DNA of 59,065 nt. Origin: Halomicronema sp. CCY15110. GTDB lineage: Bacteria; Cyanobacteriota; Cyanobacteriia; Phormidesmidales; Phormidesmidaceae. The stretch is from positions 1 to 59,065 of the forward strand of contig NZ_JACSWC010000419.1 in NCBI RefSeq assembly GCF_016888165.1, in the 5' to 3' direction. The notes below the pieces were generated by a model. That model was not told the origin of the DNA. It saw only the letters and a list, made by a program, of their open reading frames with translations, and searched no databases. Positions within the stretch are counted from its first letter, which is position 1; the number at the start of each line of letters is the position of its first letter. The position numbers and the translations under genes are program-made. Below are positions 42,029 to 51,900 of this stretch, in pieces.

Positions 42029-44207
42029 CCCGATTCAAGACGGCTACGAACGGTACTACGCCGAAAAGCTGTGGGAGCTGATTCCCGCGATTTATCGCCA
42101 CGAAGATGGTCTGGCGGACAATCCGAATGTGCTGCGGGGGCTGGTGGAAGTGTTGGCGACTCAAGCGGCGGTGCTGCGGCGCAGTCAAGATCGCCTGTGG
42201 GACGACGCCTTTATCGAACTGTGTGATGACTGGGCCATTCCCTACATTGGCGAACTGGTGGGCACCCGGCTGATCTCGGCGCTGAACCGGCGTGGCCAGC
42301 GGATTGATGTGGCGAAAACCATCTACTACCGCCGCCGCAGTGGCACGCTGCGCATTCAAGCGGAACTGATTCGCGACATCACGGGGTGGAATGGTCAGGT
42401 GGTCGAGCAGTTTCGTCGCCTGGGTCGTCAGCACCACGGGCTTGATCCGCAACGGCCTTACCCGCCGACACCGCCGGGGGGCTGGGCTGATTTGCGCCTT
42501 CCCCGACTCACCGAGCAGGCCGACGGTCCCTTCGATCGCTTTGCCCATACCGCCGATGTGCGCCGTCAGCGGGGCGATCGCGGGCGCTACAACATTCCCA
42601 AAGTGGCGTATTACCTTTATCGCTTACGGGCGCTGCGCGTTGAGGATGCGGACCCGTTTTCGAGGAGCGATCGCAGCTTTTTGTTCGACCCCTCGGGGCG
42701 TGACATCCCCCTATTTATGCCGCCCCAAGTTGATGACGAGTACGACTGGGATACCTGGACGGCGGCTCAGCCCTGGCAAGTGCCCGCACCGATCGCCTGT
42801 CGCCTGTTGGGCCATGCCGAGTACCGCATCACCGAGGCCACCGTGCAAGATCTGGTTGCCGCCACGGGGTTGAGTACCGCCGCCGCCAGTGACCTGCGGA
42901 CGCTGCGAGGTGGGCAGTTTGCCAGTGCGGCGCGGCTGCGACAAACCCTCGCGAGCCTCGACACCAGTGCGACCTTGCTAGACCCGGTCATCTTTCGTAC
43001 TCTGCGGGCGATCGCCCTGATTGACGACTGTGGCAAAATGGCGCTCTGGCCGACAGCGATTGAGGTCAAGACGGCGGACAATCCGGTGGCGCGCGAACAA
43101 ATGACTGCTGCCAACCTGGCTGCCTGGTCGGTGAACGCTCCCGAAACCCTGCTGGCTGTCGATCCAGAACGGGGCCGGGGGCTCTTTCCGAATGACGACC
43201 CGGAGTTGCCCCTCACCGTTTCGTACTACGTCGGAGCCGTGGGAGAGATTGGCGCGGGTACCTACGATCGCCCCGTTCTGCCCTTGCCCACCACGGGTTC
43301 TGCCATTGCTGGTGGTGGGGCGATCGCGGCGGCAAATTTGCTGAACGCTGACGTCACCCAAATTGCTGACAACCGCACCTACTCGTCCCTGCCCAACAAA
43401 CTCAGCGTGCAGGCAATGACCTTTCAAGCGGCGAACCAAATGCGCCCCTACGTCGAAATTGCCAGCAATTGGACTCTGAGCACCGGCTCCCATGAAGACT
43501 CCACTCTCCTGCTCAATGGCTTGTGGATCGGGGCGCGATCGCCCCAAGCGATCGTCCTGCGGGGCGATTACGAACGGGTCACCCTGCGGCACTGCACTCT
43601 CGATCCGGGAGGCGATGCCGCCGACGGCACCACCCTGGGACCGATCACCCTGATCATCGCCGCTCAGATCGAAACCCTCGTCATTGAGTCCTCCATTTTA
43701 GGACCGGTGCAGGTGGCCGATGACGGGTTGTTAGAACGGCTCATTCTGCGCGACAGCATCGTGCAATCTCGCGACGGCACCCAACCCGCGCTGGATTTGG
43801 CTAACGGCAGTGCTTGCCTAGAGCGCGTCACGGTGCTGGGCGCAGTCTCCGGGCAGCAGTTGCAGGCCACGGACTCGCTGATTACGGGACTAGTCACCGT
43901 GACTGACACTCAATCGGGCTGTTTTCGCTTTAGTGCCGCCCCGCCCGGCAGTCGACTGCCGCAGCCGTACCGCACCTATGTCATTACCGATGCCAATCAC
44001 TATTTCACCTCCCGTCAGTTCGGCCATCCGGCCTTTGCGCAGCTCAGCGAGACCGCTCCGGTGGCCGTGCGACGCGGCGCTGAAAACGGGGCCGAAATGG
44101 GAGCCTACAGCGGGCTGTTGAACCCGATCAAGCTCGACAGCCTGAAAGCCAAAGTGGCAGAATATTTGCCTTTTGGCCTCATACCGATGTTCATCTACGA
44201 GACCTAA
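42021..44207 (+). CDS. Tail protein I-like baseplate protein with C-terminal beta-helix region
   Basis: 728 residues from GTG 42021 (GGAGGTGAAGC upstream). The first ~130 residues are typical of tail protein I: AEKLWELIPAIYRHED, DDWAIPYIGELVGTRLIS, and VAKTIYYRRRSGTLRIQAEL. This part binds the wedge. The middle and C-terminal parts (about 480-690) contain repeated short strands such as RVTLRHCTLDPGG and LVIESSILGPVQV, the signature of right-handed beta-helices, so the protein may also position fibres or contact a membrane surface. It is much longer than P2 gpI (~175 residues). Confidence 0.82.
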   Translation: MANPIQDGYERYYAEKLWELIPAIYRHEDGLADNPNVLRGLVEVLATQAAVLRRSQDRLWDDAFIELCDDWAIPYIGELVGTRLISALNRRGQRIDVAKTIYYRRRSGTLRIQAELIRDITGWNGQVVEQFRRLGRQHHGLDPQRPYPPTPPGGWADLRLPRLTEQADGPFDRFAHTADVRRQRGDRGRYNIPKVAYYLYRLRALRVEDADPFSRSDRSFLFDPSGRDIPLFMPPQVDDEYDWDTWTAAQPWQVPAPIACRLLGHAEYRITEATVQDLVAATGLSTAAASDLRTLRGGQFASAARLRQTLASLDTSATLLDPVIFRTLRAIALIDDCGKMALWPTAIEVKTADNPVAREQMTAANLAAWSVNAPETLLAVDPERGRGLFPNDDPELPLTVSYYVGAVGEIGAGTYDRPVLPLPTTGSAIAGGGAIAAANLLNADVTQIADNRTYSSLPNKLSVQAMTFQAANQMRPYVEIASNWTLSTGSHEDSTLLLNGLWIGARSPQAIVLRGDYERVTLRHCTLDPGGDAADGTTLGPITLIIAAQIETLVIESSILGPVQVADDGLLERLILRDSIVQSRDGTQPALDLANGSACLERVTVLGAVSGQQLQATDSLITGLVTVTDTQSGCFRFSAAPPGSRLPQPYRTYVITDANHYFTSRQFGHPAFAQLSETAPVAVRRGAENGAEMGAYSGLLNPIKLDSLKAKVAEYLPFGLIPMFIYET

Positions 44208-44218
44208 AGGGGGGAGCC

Positions 44219-47200
44219 ATGGCCACGCCGGATATTTCCCGTTCTGCCTTTGATGCGCAAAAGCACTATGCGGGCGTCATCATGCAGCAGGGGCGCATCA
44301 CCCTCGACGACGATTGGAATGAGGGCGATCGCATCGCCCGGGATGAGCAACGCCGCACGCGCGTCGATGTCATCGGTGCCCACGGCAGCCCCGACGAGGG
44401 CTTTCGCATCACCAATGCGCAAATTGCCGGGGACCTGATTGACTTTGAGATCAGTGCCGGACGCTTTTATCTCGGGGGCCTCGCCCTCGCGCTGGAGACC
44501 GCACAAACCTATCGCCTGCAAACGGACTTTTTGCAACTAACCGCCGATGCGGATGCCGCCCCCACCGCTGAGCGTTTTGACCTGGTTTATCTCGAAACCT
44601 GGCAGCAGCCGGTGAGTGCGGTTGAGGATGGTGAGCTAATCGAAGTGGCCCTGGGCGGTCCCGATACGGCGCAGCGCCTGCGGACGATGCAGCGGGTGCG
44701 GGTGCGCCCCAATGTGGGCGCTGATGACTGTGCCGAGGCGTGGCAAGCCCTGCTCGATTTTGCCGCTGAGCAGGGCTTTGGCACGTTGGCCGCCGATCAT
44801 CAACTAGTGCCCGACACCACCCTCACCGTGGACTATGTGGCAGCAGGCGACCCCACCGATCTCTGCACCCCCTTTGTCAGCGGCGGCTATTTGGGGGCCG
44901 AAAATCAGGCCATTCGCGTCGAACTGCGGGCAGGCAATCAACTGACTTGGGGCTTTGATAATGCCGCGCCGCTCTATCGGGTGCAGCTATCGGCGGATGG
45001 TGAAACCGTGACCCTGCTAACGGAACCCACCGACCAAGCCCACTGGCCTCTAGCCGGGCAGGTCGTCGAAATTTTGCCCTGGGCGGCGGTATTGACCAAT
45101 GACGAAAAGCTGGCGGACGTGCAGGGGCATCTTTCCACCGTGAATGGCTCCTACGACCCCGACAGTCACACCCTGACGTTGACGACGCCCCTCACTGATG
45201 ACCTCACCCCCTGGCAGAGCCGCAGCGACGCCGACACCCTCGAAACGCCTTCCCCCAGTGCGCCCGACCAGCCCGGTCTGTATTACTACCTGCGCGTATG
45301 GAATCGCGGCAGTGACGTGACTTCGCCAGCGGCGATCGCCATTCCCCCCGACAGTGATCCTCCCGCCGATCGGCAAATCGCGCTGGGCCAAACCGGCCTC
45401 ACCATTTTGATTGAGGGCAGCGATCGCCAACCCGGTGATCATTGGGTGATTGCCGCCCGCCCCGAAACGCCCAATCAAGTGGTGCCCTGGGAGCTAGAGT
45501 CGGGGCGATCGCCCCACGGCATTCAGCGCTTTTTGGCGCCGCTGGCTTTAATTCACTGGCGCTTTGATGGCGATGAGGCGCTCCCCCCGCGCCTGCATGA
45601 CTGTCGTCCCACCTTTTTGCCCCTGACGCGGCTGAGTCACTGCTGCACCTATCGCGTGGGCGACGGCACCCATAGCCACGGCAATTTCACGTCGATCAAT
45701 GCGGCGATCGCGGCGCTGCCCCCCAGCGGCGGCCAGATTTGCGTGTTGCCCGGCACCTATACCGAAGCGGTCGTCATCGAAGATCTGCGCAATGTCACCA
45801 TCAGCGGCTGTGGCGATCGCACCCGCCTGGTGGCCCCCGACCCCGCAGATCTCGCAGATCCCGCCAATCCGCCGCCCGTGCTGACGATTCGCAACTCGCA
45901 GCACGTGACGGTGCAAGCCCTCGCCATCCGCTCCGCCGAGAACGGGATTGGTCTGCTGGTCGAAAGTTCAGAAGACGCAGTTCCCGGTGCGGCTGTCGCC
46001 CCGAGCGCTCAGATCCACCTAGAGGCGTTGAGGATTTTGGCAGTGGGGCAAAGTGCGATCACCATCCACCAAGCCCAGTGGGTCACGGTGCAGCATTGTC
46101 GGTTGGTGCAGCGCGACGTGCCGAGTGAGTGGCCGATTATGTATCTCGTCGGGGATGATGTGCTGATTCAAAATAACCGTTTAGAGGTGCAAGTGCCTGC
46201 TAAAGCGGGGGCTACCGCTGGGGCGACTGCCGCTCGGGGCGGTCTACAAATTTGTGGCACCTGCGATCGCGTGCAGGTGCTCGACAACCACATTGAGCGA
46301 GGCATCAACAACGGCATCACCCTGGGCAGCATTGCCGAGATTGATGACCAGGGCGAGTTTGTCCCAAGGTATATCGGTTGGGTAATCGACGCCAACGATC
46401 CGTGTAGTCCCTGTAAGCCCGGCTCGGTCTACATTCCCCCCGGTCAGAGCAACCCCGACGAAGGCGGCACGCGGCAAGTGTCGGCAGGCAGCCTGTCCGA
46501 AATCCAGATTCGCCGCAATCGCATCACTCGCATGGGACTGAACGGCATCGGTGTCATCGGCTTTTTTGACCTCTCCGCAGCGGATGAGTTAGTTTCGGTT
46601 GAGCAGCTAGCCATTGTCGATAACCAGATCGACTATTGCCTGCAGCGATCGCTCGACCCGATCCCCCGCAAGATGGTGCAGGCGATGGGCTACGGCGGCA
46701 TTGCCCTGGCCGATGTCGAAGCCTGTGTGATTCGCCACAACCGCATTGAAAATAACGGTCCCAACCATTTGGAACCGATCTGCGGCATTTTTATCCTGCA
46801 GGGCGAAGGCGTTGATATTACGGGCAACCACATTTTGAATAACGGGGCCAAGACGGGGGAGCCTGATGATGATGCAGCGATCGGCCCGCGGGGCGGCATC
46901 CACATTATCTTTGCGGTGGCTCCGGCGATCGCCCTCGAATTTCTGGATTTCACCTTCGCCCGACAAAACGGCATGGCCGCCGCCAACATCGCCCACAACG
47001 TGGTCAGTACGCCGCTCGGTCAAGCCCTTGCCCTCGCTGCTTTGGGTCCGGTGGCGGTGCTGGGCAATCAGCTCACGACCCAAGGCATCGTTTCGAATAT
47101 CCGGACCTCCCCGGCGACCTTTATCGCGGCGACCGTAGCGATTCTCAATTTGGGGTTGTCCAACGAGTTTTACGGCCAGTTCATCGCGTTTGCGGCGGTG

Positions 47201-47752
47201 CGATCGCAGCAGCTCAACGCCAAAGCTGGCTTCACCGTCAGCGACGATGGCGTCGTTAGTCTGCCCCAGCCAGGCCTCGACACTCAAGGGATTGGTCAAC
47301 GTTTAGCGAATGGCAACGTGCTTTTTAGCCACAATCAGGTGGTGCTCGACTTGCTGGAACTGCGCGAAGTCGATTTTGCCCTATCGTCCATTTTTATTGC
47401 GAGTTTAGACGACATCAGCTTTCAGAACAATCAGTGCGACAGCAGTCTGCTGGCAGATTTTATCTTGACCCAAGCCTTTTTGTTTGGCATCAGCTTGCGG
47501 GTTAATGACAATCGCTTTAAGGAAGGGTTGGTGAATGCACTGTTTTCAGCCGTCACGCTAGGCTTGATGAACACCACCACTGACAATCAATCAACGCACT
47601 GCCTTTTGGTCAGACCTAATAGTGGCCTCTTTGGGCGAGAAAGCGAGAATACTATTTTGGTCGATGTCTTCTTTGGACAAGTCCGAGACAATGTTTATTT
47701 CTGCGAAGCGATGACGCAAAACCTCCTCCCCAATTGGCCCGCGCCAGAATAG
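44219..47752 (+). CDS. DUF6519/right-handed beta-helix fibre-like protein
   Basis: 1177 residues. The N-terminal domain (SRSAFDAQKHYAGVIMQQGR, LDDDWNEGDRI) matches the DUF6519 type found in eCIS loci and probably docks on the baseplate. From about residue 480 a parallel beta-helix unfolds: GQICVLPGTYTEAVVIEDL, NVTISGCGDRTRLVAP, VTVQHCRL, VQVLDNHIERGINNGI, IRHNRIENNG, VDITGNHILNNG. Such helices act as receptor-binding or polysaccharide-degrading fibres. No clear glycosidase acid pair could be picked out by eye. It starts 11 bases after the previous gene, with AAGGGGGGAG upstream. Confidence 0.82.
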   Translation: MATPDISRSAFDAQKHYAGVIMQQGRITLDDDWNEGDRIARDEQRRTRVDVIGAHGSPDEGFRITNAQIAGDLIDFEISAGRFYLGGLALALETAQTYRLQTDFLQLTADADAAPTAERFDLVYLETWQQPVSAVEDGELIEVALGGPDTAQRLRTMQRVRVRPNVGADDCAEAWQALLDFAAEQGFGTLAADHQLVPDTTLTVDYVAAGDPTDLCTPFVSGGYLGAENQAIRVELRAGNQLTWGFDNAAPLYRVQLSADGETVTLLTEPTDQAHWPLAGQVVEILPWAAVLTNDEKLADVQGHLSTVNGSYDPDSHTLTLTTPLTDDLTPWQSRSDADTLETPSPSAPDQPGLYYYLRVWNRGSDVTSPAAIAIPPDSDPPADRQIALGQTGLTILIEGSDRQPGDHWVIAARPETPNQVVPWELESGRSPHGIQRFLAPLALIHWRFDGDEALPPRLHDCRPTFLPLTRLSHCCTYRVGDGTHSHGNFTSINAAIAALPPSGGQICVLPGTYTEAVVIEDLRNVTISGCGDRTRLVAPDPADLADPANPPPVLTIRNSQHVTVQALAIRSAENGIGLLVESSEDAVPGAAVAPSAQIHLEALRILAVGQSAITIHQAQWVTVQHCRLVQRDVPSEWPIMYLVGDDVLIQNNRLEVQVPAKAGATAGATAARGGLQICGTCDRVQVLDNHIERGINNGITLGSIAEIDDQGEFVPRYIGWVIDANDPCSPCKPGSVYIPPGQSNPDEGGTRQVSAGSLSEIQIRRNRITRMGLNGIGVIGFFDLSAADELVSVEQLAIVDNQIDYCLQRSLDPIPRKMVQAMGYGGIALADVEACVIRHNRIENNGPNHLEPICGIFILQGEGVDITGNHILNNGAKTGEPDDDAAIGPRGGIHIIFAVAPAIALEFLDFTFARQNGMAAANIAHNVVSTPLGQALALAALGPVAVLGNQLTTQGIVSNIRTSPATFIAATVAILNLGLSNEFYGQFIAFAAVRSQQLNAKAGFTVSDDGVVSLPQPGLDTQGIGQRLANGNVLFSHNQVVLDLLELREVDFALSSIFIASLDDISFQNNQCDSSLLADFILTQAFLFGISLRVNDNRFKEGLVNALFSAVTLGLMNTTTDNQSTHCLLVRPNSGLFGRESENTILVDVFFGQVRDNVYFCEAMTQNLLPNWPAPE

Positions 47753-47808
47753 CGCGGATTCTCTCGACTTGTTGCCGCCCCTACTAGATCAGTCACGAGG
47801 ACACCCCC

Positions 47809-48900
47809 ATGGCTCAAAAACAACCCAACCGCGAAATTCCCCTACAGGAGATTAACCGTACGTTAGACCAAAGCGTGGCGGGTGCTGACCCCCTGCGAGC
47901 CGATCGACTGGGCAACCTGACCAGCGTGCGACAGGCCAAAAGCAGCGGCCAACAGCGTGACCTCAAACGGTTGGAAGCGAAGTACGGCAGTGACCACCCG
48001 CGAGTGCAAGGTCTTAAACAAAAAATGACCGCGAATCAGACCCTCGTGCAAACCTTAAAGGTCGAAACAGAGAGGGCGGAAGTAGACTTCCCCATGGCGG
48101 CTGAAAATACCTGGATTTTGCACGGCTATGTCTTTCGCCGTTTGCCTCAAAGGCGATCGCCCCTGGCTGAGGTAACGCTCGTGATTGCTGATCAAAAAGG
48201 TAATCCTGTGGAAGAAGCGGGCTATGCCTGCACGAATGATCAAGGCTACTTTCGGCTGGAATATTCTCGCAAAAAAGCGACGGGCACCGCCCAACCCGTG
48301 GGTGACGTCACCGAAGTTGGTGTCATCACCCGTAACGACACGGCCAGTCCAGAGGTTGCGGGAATTAGCGATCGCTTTCGGCGAACGGCAACGGTCGCCA
48401 AGCAGCCGTCGACCTATTTTGCTCAGGTCTTAGACAAACAAGGGGCTCTGCTGCATCGAGATGATCAAGCGATCGAGCCGGGGCCGGGGCAAGTCGATTA
48501 CATCGAGATTGTGGTGGGCGAGCCCCCTTGTCCTTCGCCGTTCGAGGGTCAAGATGAGCAACCCGACGACCAGCCTGACCAAGATTTGGGTGATTGGGTG
48601 GTCAGCGGTCGGGTCTTGCGCATCGTCAATGACAACGAGCGACCGCTGGGTGGCGTGATGGTGAGCGCTTTTGATGCCGACGAACGTTTTGACGACAAGC
48701 TGGGTGCGGCCCTGACTCTGAAAGATGGCAGTTTTGAAATTCGCTATCGGCAACATGATTTTGCCCGCGACTCGGAGAAAGGCACCCCCGATTTGTATGT
48801 GACCGTGATTGATCAAAGCGGTAAGCAAATCTATTCCTCGCGCAACAACATCCGCCAAAATGCCAAACGCGAAGAAGTCTTTCAAATCACGATTAGCTAA
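47809..48900 (+). CDS. Two-domain Ig/transthyretin-like eCIS accessory protein
   Basis: 363 residues. A charged, coiled-coil-prone head (about 40-85, QQRDLKRLEAKYGSDHPRVQ) is followed by two carboxypeptidase-regulatory-like beta sandwiches: HGYVFRRLPQRRSPLAEVTL...NDQGYFRLEYS (about 100-160) and SGRVLRIVNDNERPLGGVMV...KDGSFEIRYR (about 265-320). Such domains decorate fibres or bind ligands. A 56-base gap separates it from the fibre gene. It ends 7 bases before the end of the converging giant gene, leaving no room for a separate terminator. Confidence 0.65.
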   Translation: MAQKQPNREIPLQEINRTLDQSVAGADPLRADRLGNLTSVRQAKSSGQQRDLKRLEAKYGSDHPRVQGLKQKMTANQTLVQTLKVETERAEVDFPMAAENTWILHGYVFRRLPQRRSPLAEVTLVIADQKGNPVEEAGYACTNDQGYFRLEYSRKKATGTAQPVGDVTEVGVITRNDTASPEVAGISDRFRRTATVAKQPSTYFAQVLDKQGALLHRDDQAIEPGPGQVDYIEIVVGEPPCPSPFEGQDEQPDDQPDQDLGDWVVSGRVLRIVNDNERPLGGVMVSAFDADERFDDKLGAALTLKDGSFEIRYRQHDFARDSEKGTPDLYVTVIDQSGKQIYSSRNNIRQNAKREEVFQITIS

Positions 48901-48907
48901 CCAAAGC

Positions 48908-51900
48908 CTATTCATACTCTGGCTCCCACTGGGTACGGCCCTCATTGGGTCGCACAGTAAAGCCCGCTGCCGTTTGCCAAAGATAGGTCATGGTTTCCCC
49001 TATACCTTCGACTTGGCGCACTGTATCCCAATCTCGGAAGCTTTCGCTGTGCTCCCAAAGCCGCAGCGCTAAGACCGGACCTACCAAGGGCAACGCTTCA
49101 TAGGCCTCTAGGGCGAGCCCGACATCGCTTGACCGCGCTCGGGGCGTCGGTTCGTGCAAGTTGAGAAAGCGTAGCTCCCGTTGGATGGGGCGCGCCTCTA
49201 CCTGAATCTCGGAAGGGCGACCCTCAGCGATCGTATTTTGGATCTGGCGATTGTTGAACAGAGTGTTTTGGCGGCTTAGGTCACCTGGATCAAGCTGATA
49301 TGCGGTGCAGACCAATCTTCTGGGCAGATATTGTTCGGCCTCTACCACTCGTCGCCGCAATTCTTTAGTCTCTGAGGTTGATTGGGTATCGCTGTCAATG
49401 GCCCGCAGTAGGCGACGATTGGGGCCACCTCTGCGGTAGTCGACGACGACTCGGTAAAACATGGTTTGCAGATGGGGGCGATCGACCGCATCTTTGACCA
49501 GGCTTTCGACCTCGCGCTCGTGGGACTGGTTGGCGGCCTGGGTAATGGGGGTCAGATTATCCCAAGTGTTGCCGGGGCCATGAATGTTGTGGTTGAGCAA
49601 ATGCCCTCGCACGTAGTAGGAACGCCCCCCCTGACGACGGAGTAAGAGTTCTTCCCAGTTGTCGCTGGTGACGCGAGGGGCTGACCCACGCAAACTAACA
49701 GGATTGAAGGTGAGGGGCCGCGCAATCATGCGGCTACCAAACCCATGTCGTAGGCTGCCATATTGGATGCGCGTATTGCGTAGGCCAGGCAGATCGACCT
49801 CAATATCGCCCTCGGAATCATTCGGTGTGATGGAGTAGTGATATCGCAAAATCCGGCGATCGCCCTGCAACAAAAACCGGGGTCGCCGCTCTTTAATGTT
49901 AAAGGTGAGCCCCGTCAATAAACGGGGTGAGGGTTGACGCTCAATGCGTTGAATGATGGGTCGCAACCGCCGAGCAACGGTTTCCATATCGCCCGTGCGT
50001 CGTGATAGCGTCGCGGCCTCTCGCTCGATGCGGCGATCGGCATCCCTCACGACACGGCGATGCTTGCTATCTTGATCGCCCGCTGTGGTGTACCAGGGGA
50101 TTAAGCGATGGCGCAAGCGCCAACCGCGACCGTGGGTAGCCACCCCGACTGGGCGAATGCGTCGCCGCACCTTGGCTTCAACTGCCCAATCATTGCGGAG
50201 CAGTCGATGTTTTACCGACAGACGAACGCTATAGCCTGCGGGTCTGGGCACGCTGGCGAGGGCGCGCTCAAGCTCGCGTTTACGCACGACCCGCGATCGC
50301 GCGATCGGCCAGACCCTCGCCCAACCGACTCTGGCTAATCCTTCCGCCATGCCTTCCAAAATCCCTCGTTCACCAGGGCTCCGGGGACCCCGACCTCGCC
50401 CTCGACCGGCACCGCGTCCTCGACCCCGACCGCGTCCGGCACCGCGTCCCCGACCTGCCCCCCGACCGCGTCCGGCACCCCGGCCAACGCCTCGACCCGC
50501 TCCGCGACTGCCACTTCTGCCTGCTCGCCGGAAGATATTGCGAATCCATTCCAGGATGTCGTCAAACCAGCGGCGAATGCGGTTGATCAGATTGCGGAGC
50601 GCACCGCGCAGTCGCTGCACCATATCCAACAGCGGTTCGATCGCTCGCCGGATGCGACGGAAGGCACTGACCAATCGACCCGCAATCCGCGACCCCTGAA
50701 TTGCCGTTTTAGCAGCGGTGATGGCGGTGCTGCCGCCGCCGGTAAAGATCGCGAGCAGCACTTCCACCGCGATGATGCCGACGACGGTGCCCATGACGCG
50801 CCCAATCTGGAAGGCGGTGCCGTCGCTGTTCAACGCATTCAACAAGTTGGTGGCGGCTTCTTCGGCCAGTTGACCGACCATGCCCGCTAAGGTCTGGCGC
50901 ATACTGTCGATGAACTGCCGCAAATCCTCACGGTTGAAGCCTTCGCTGATTAACTGCTGGAAAGTCTCGCTAAGTTGGGAAAGTTCGGCGGGGGCATCGG
51001 GGGGGCGATCGCTGTCCGTTTCTCCCCCACTGCCAGCCTCAGCAACCGTTTCCCCTTCGGCATCCGCAAAATCGGTCTCGGTATCGTCCTCTGTCGCTGC
51101 CGTTTCTACTGACGGAGCCTCAGAATCTGCTTCGGCCTCAGAATCTGCCTCAGTGTCAGTGTCCTCCTCAAGCGATTCGTCAACGAAGGATTCGTCACTT
51201 GCCGCATCATCCCCTCGACTCCGGGGTTCCTCAGCGTCGCCCGCTTCTGAAGATTCGCCAGACTCGCCACTGAGCAGCCCGATCGCCCAATTTGCCAGTC
51301 GGAAAGGCAACGACAGTAGCCAGACGACCACCTCCAGCAAAAAGATGATGGTGCCCCCCGTACTTTCCCAAACGCCCTCAACCAGCCCCACGGCAAAGCC
51401 CGCCGCGACTTCCGCATTGCCCGCAAAGATGCTTGCAATCAGGTTGATCGCCCCGACTTTTTGAGGATCGGGGGCATCTCGCAAGGTTTCAAAGAAAGAC
51501 AGCGCCCCCTGATAGATGGCGGCATAGACGAAATCGGCGGGCTCCGGCAGGAAGCGGATGAAGCGGATAATCAAATCCAAAATGAAGTTGAGAATTGGCC
51601 CTTTGTAGCATTCGGGCACCAGATACAGCCACGCGGACCCCGCGAGGAAGGGCACAAAAGCCAGCGGTCCCAGCACGGGGAAAAGCACCAGCGCCTGCAA
51701 CAGGCCCACGCAAATATCCATAAAGATGCGGGCATAGTGCAGCAGATTGCCGACCACGTCGGCTCCCCAGCGCAGGGCGGCAATCAAGCAGTCGCTAAAT
51801 GCCCGCAGGATGATGCGCAAGGGCAGAGTGGCCCGCTGCAACACCGCCAGCAAGCGATTGAGCGATTCGCACAATGACTGCCAGGCCAGCAGGGCTTCGA

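Noticed and set aside
28680-48900. A type VI secretion system
   Set aside because: TssB/TssC, TssJLM and ClpV genes are absent; a single phage-type sheath and a gpD/gpV hub are present instead.
50349-50699. Arg/Pro-rich frame on the + strand as a gene
   Set aside because: It is the complement of the Arg-Gly repeat in the giant - strand gene; low complexity keeps the opposite strand open.
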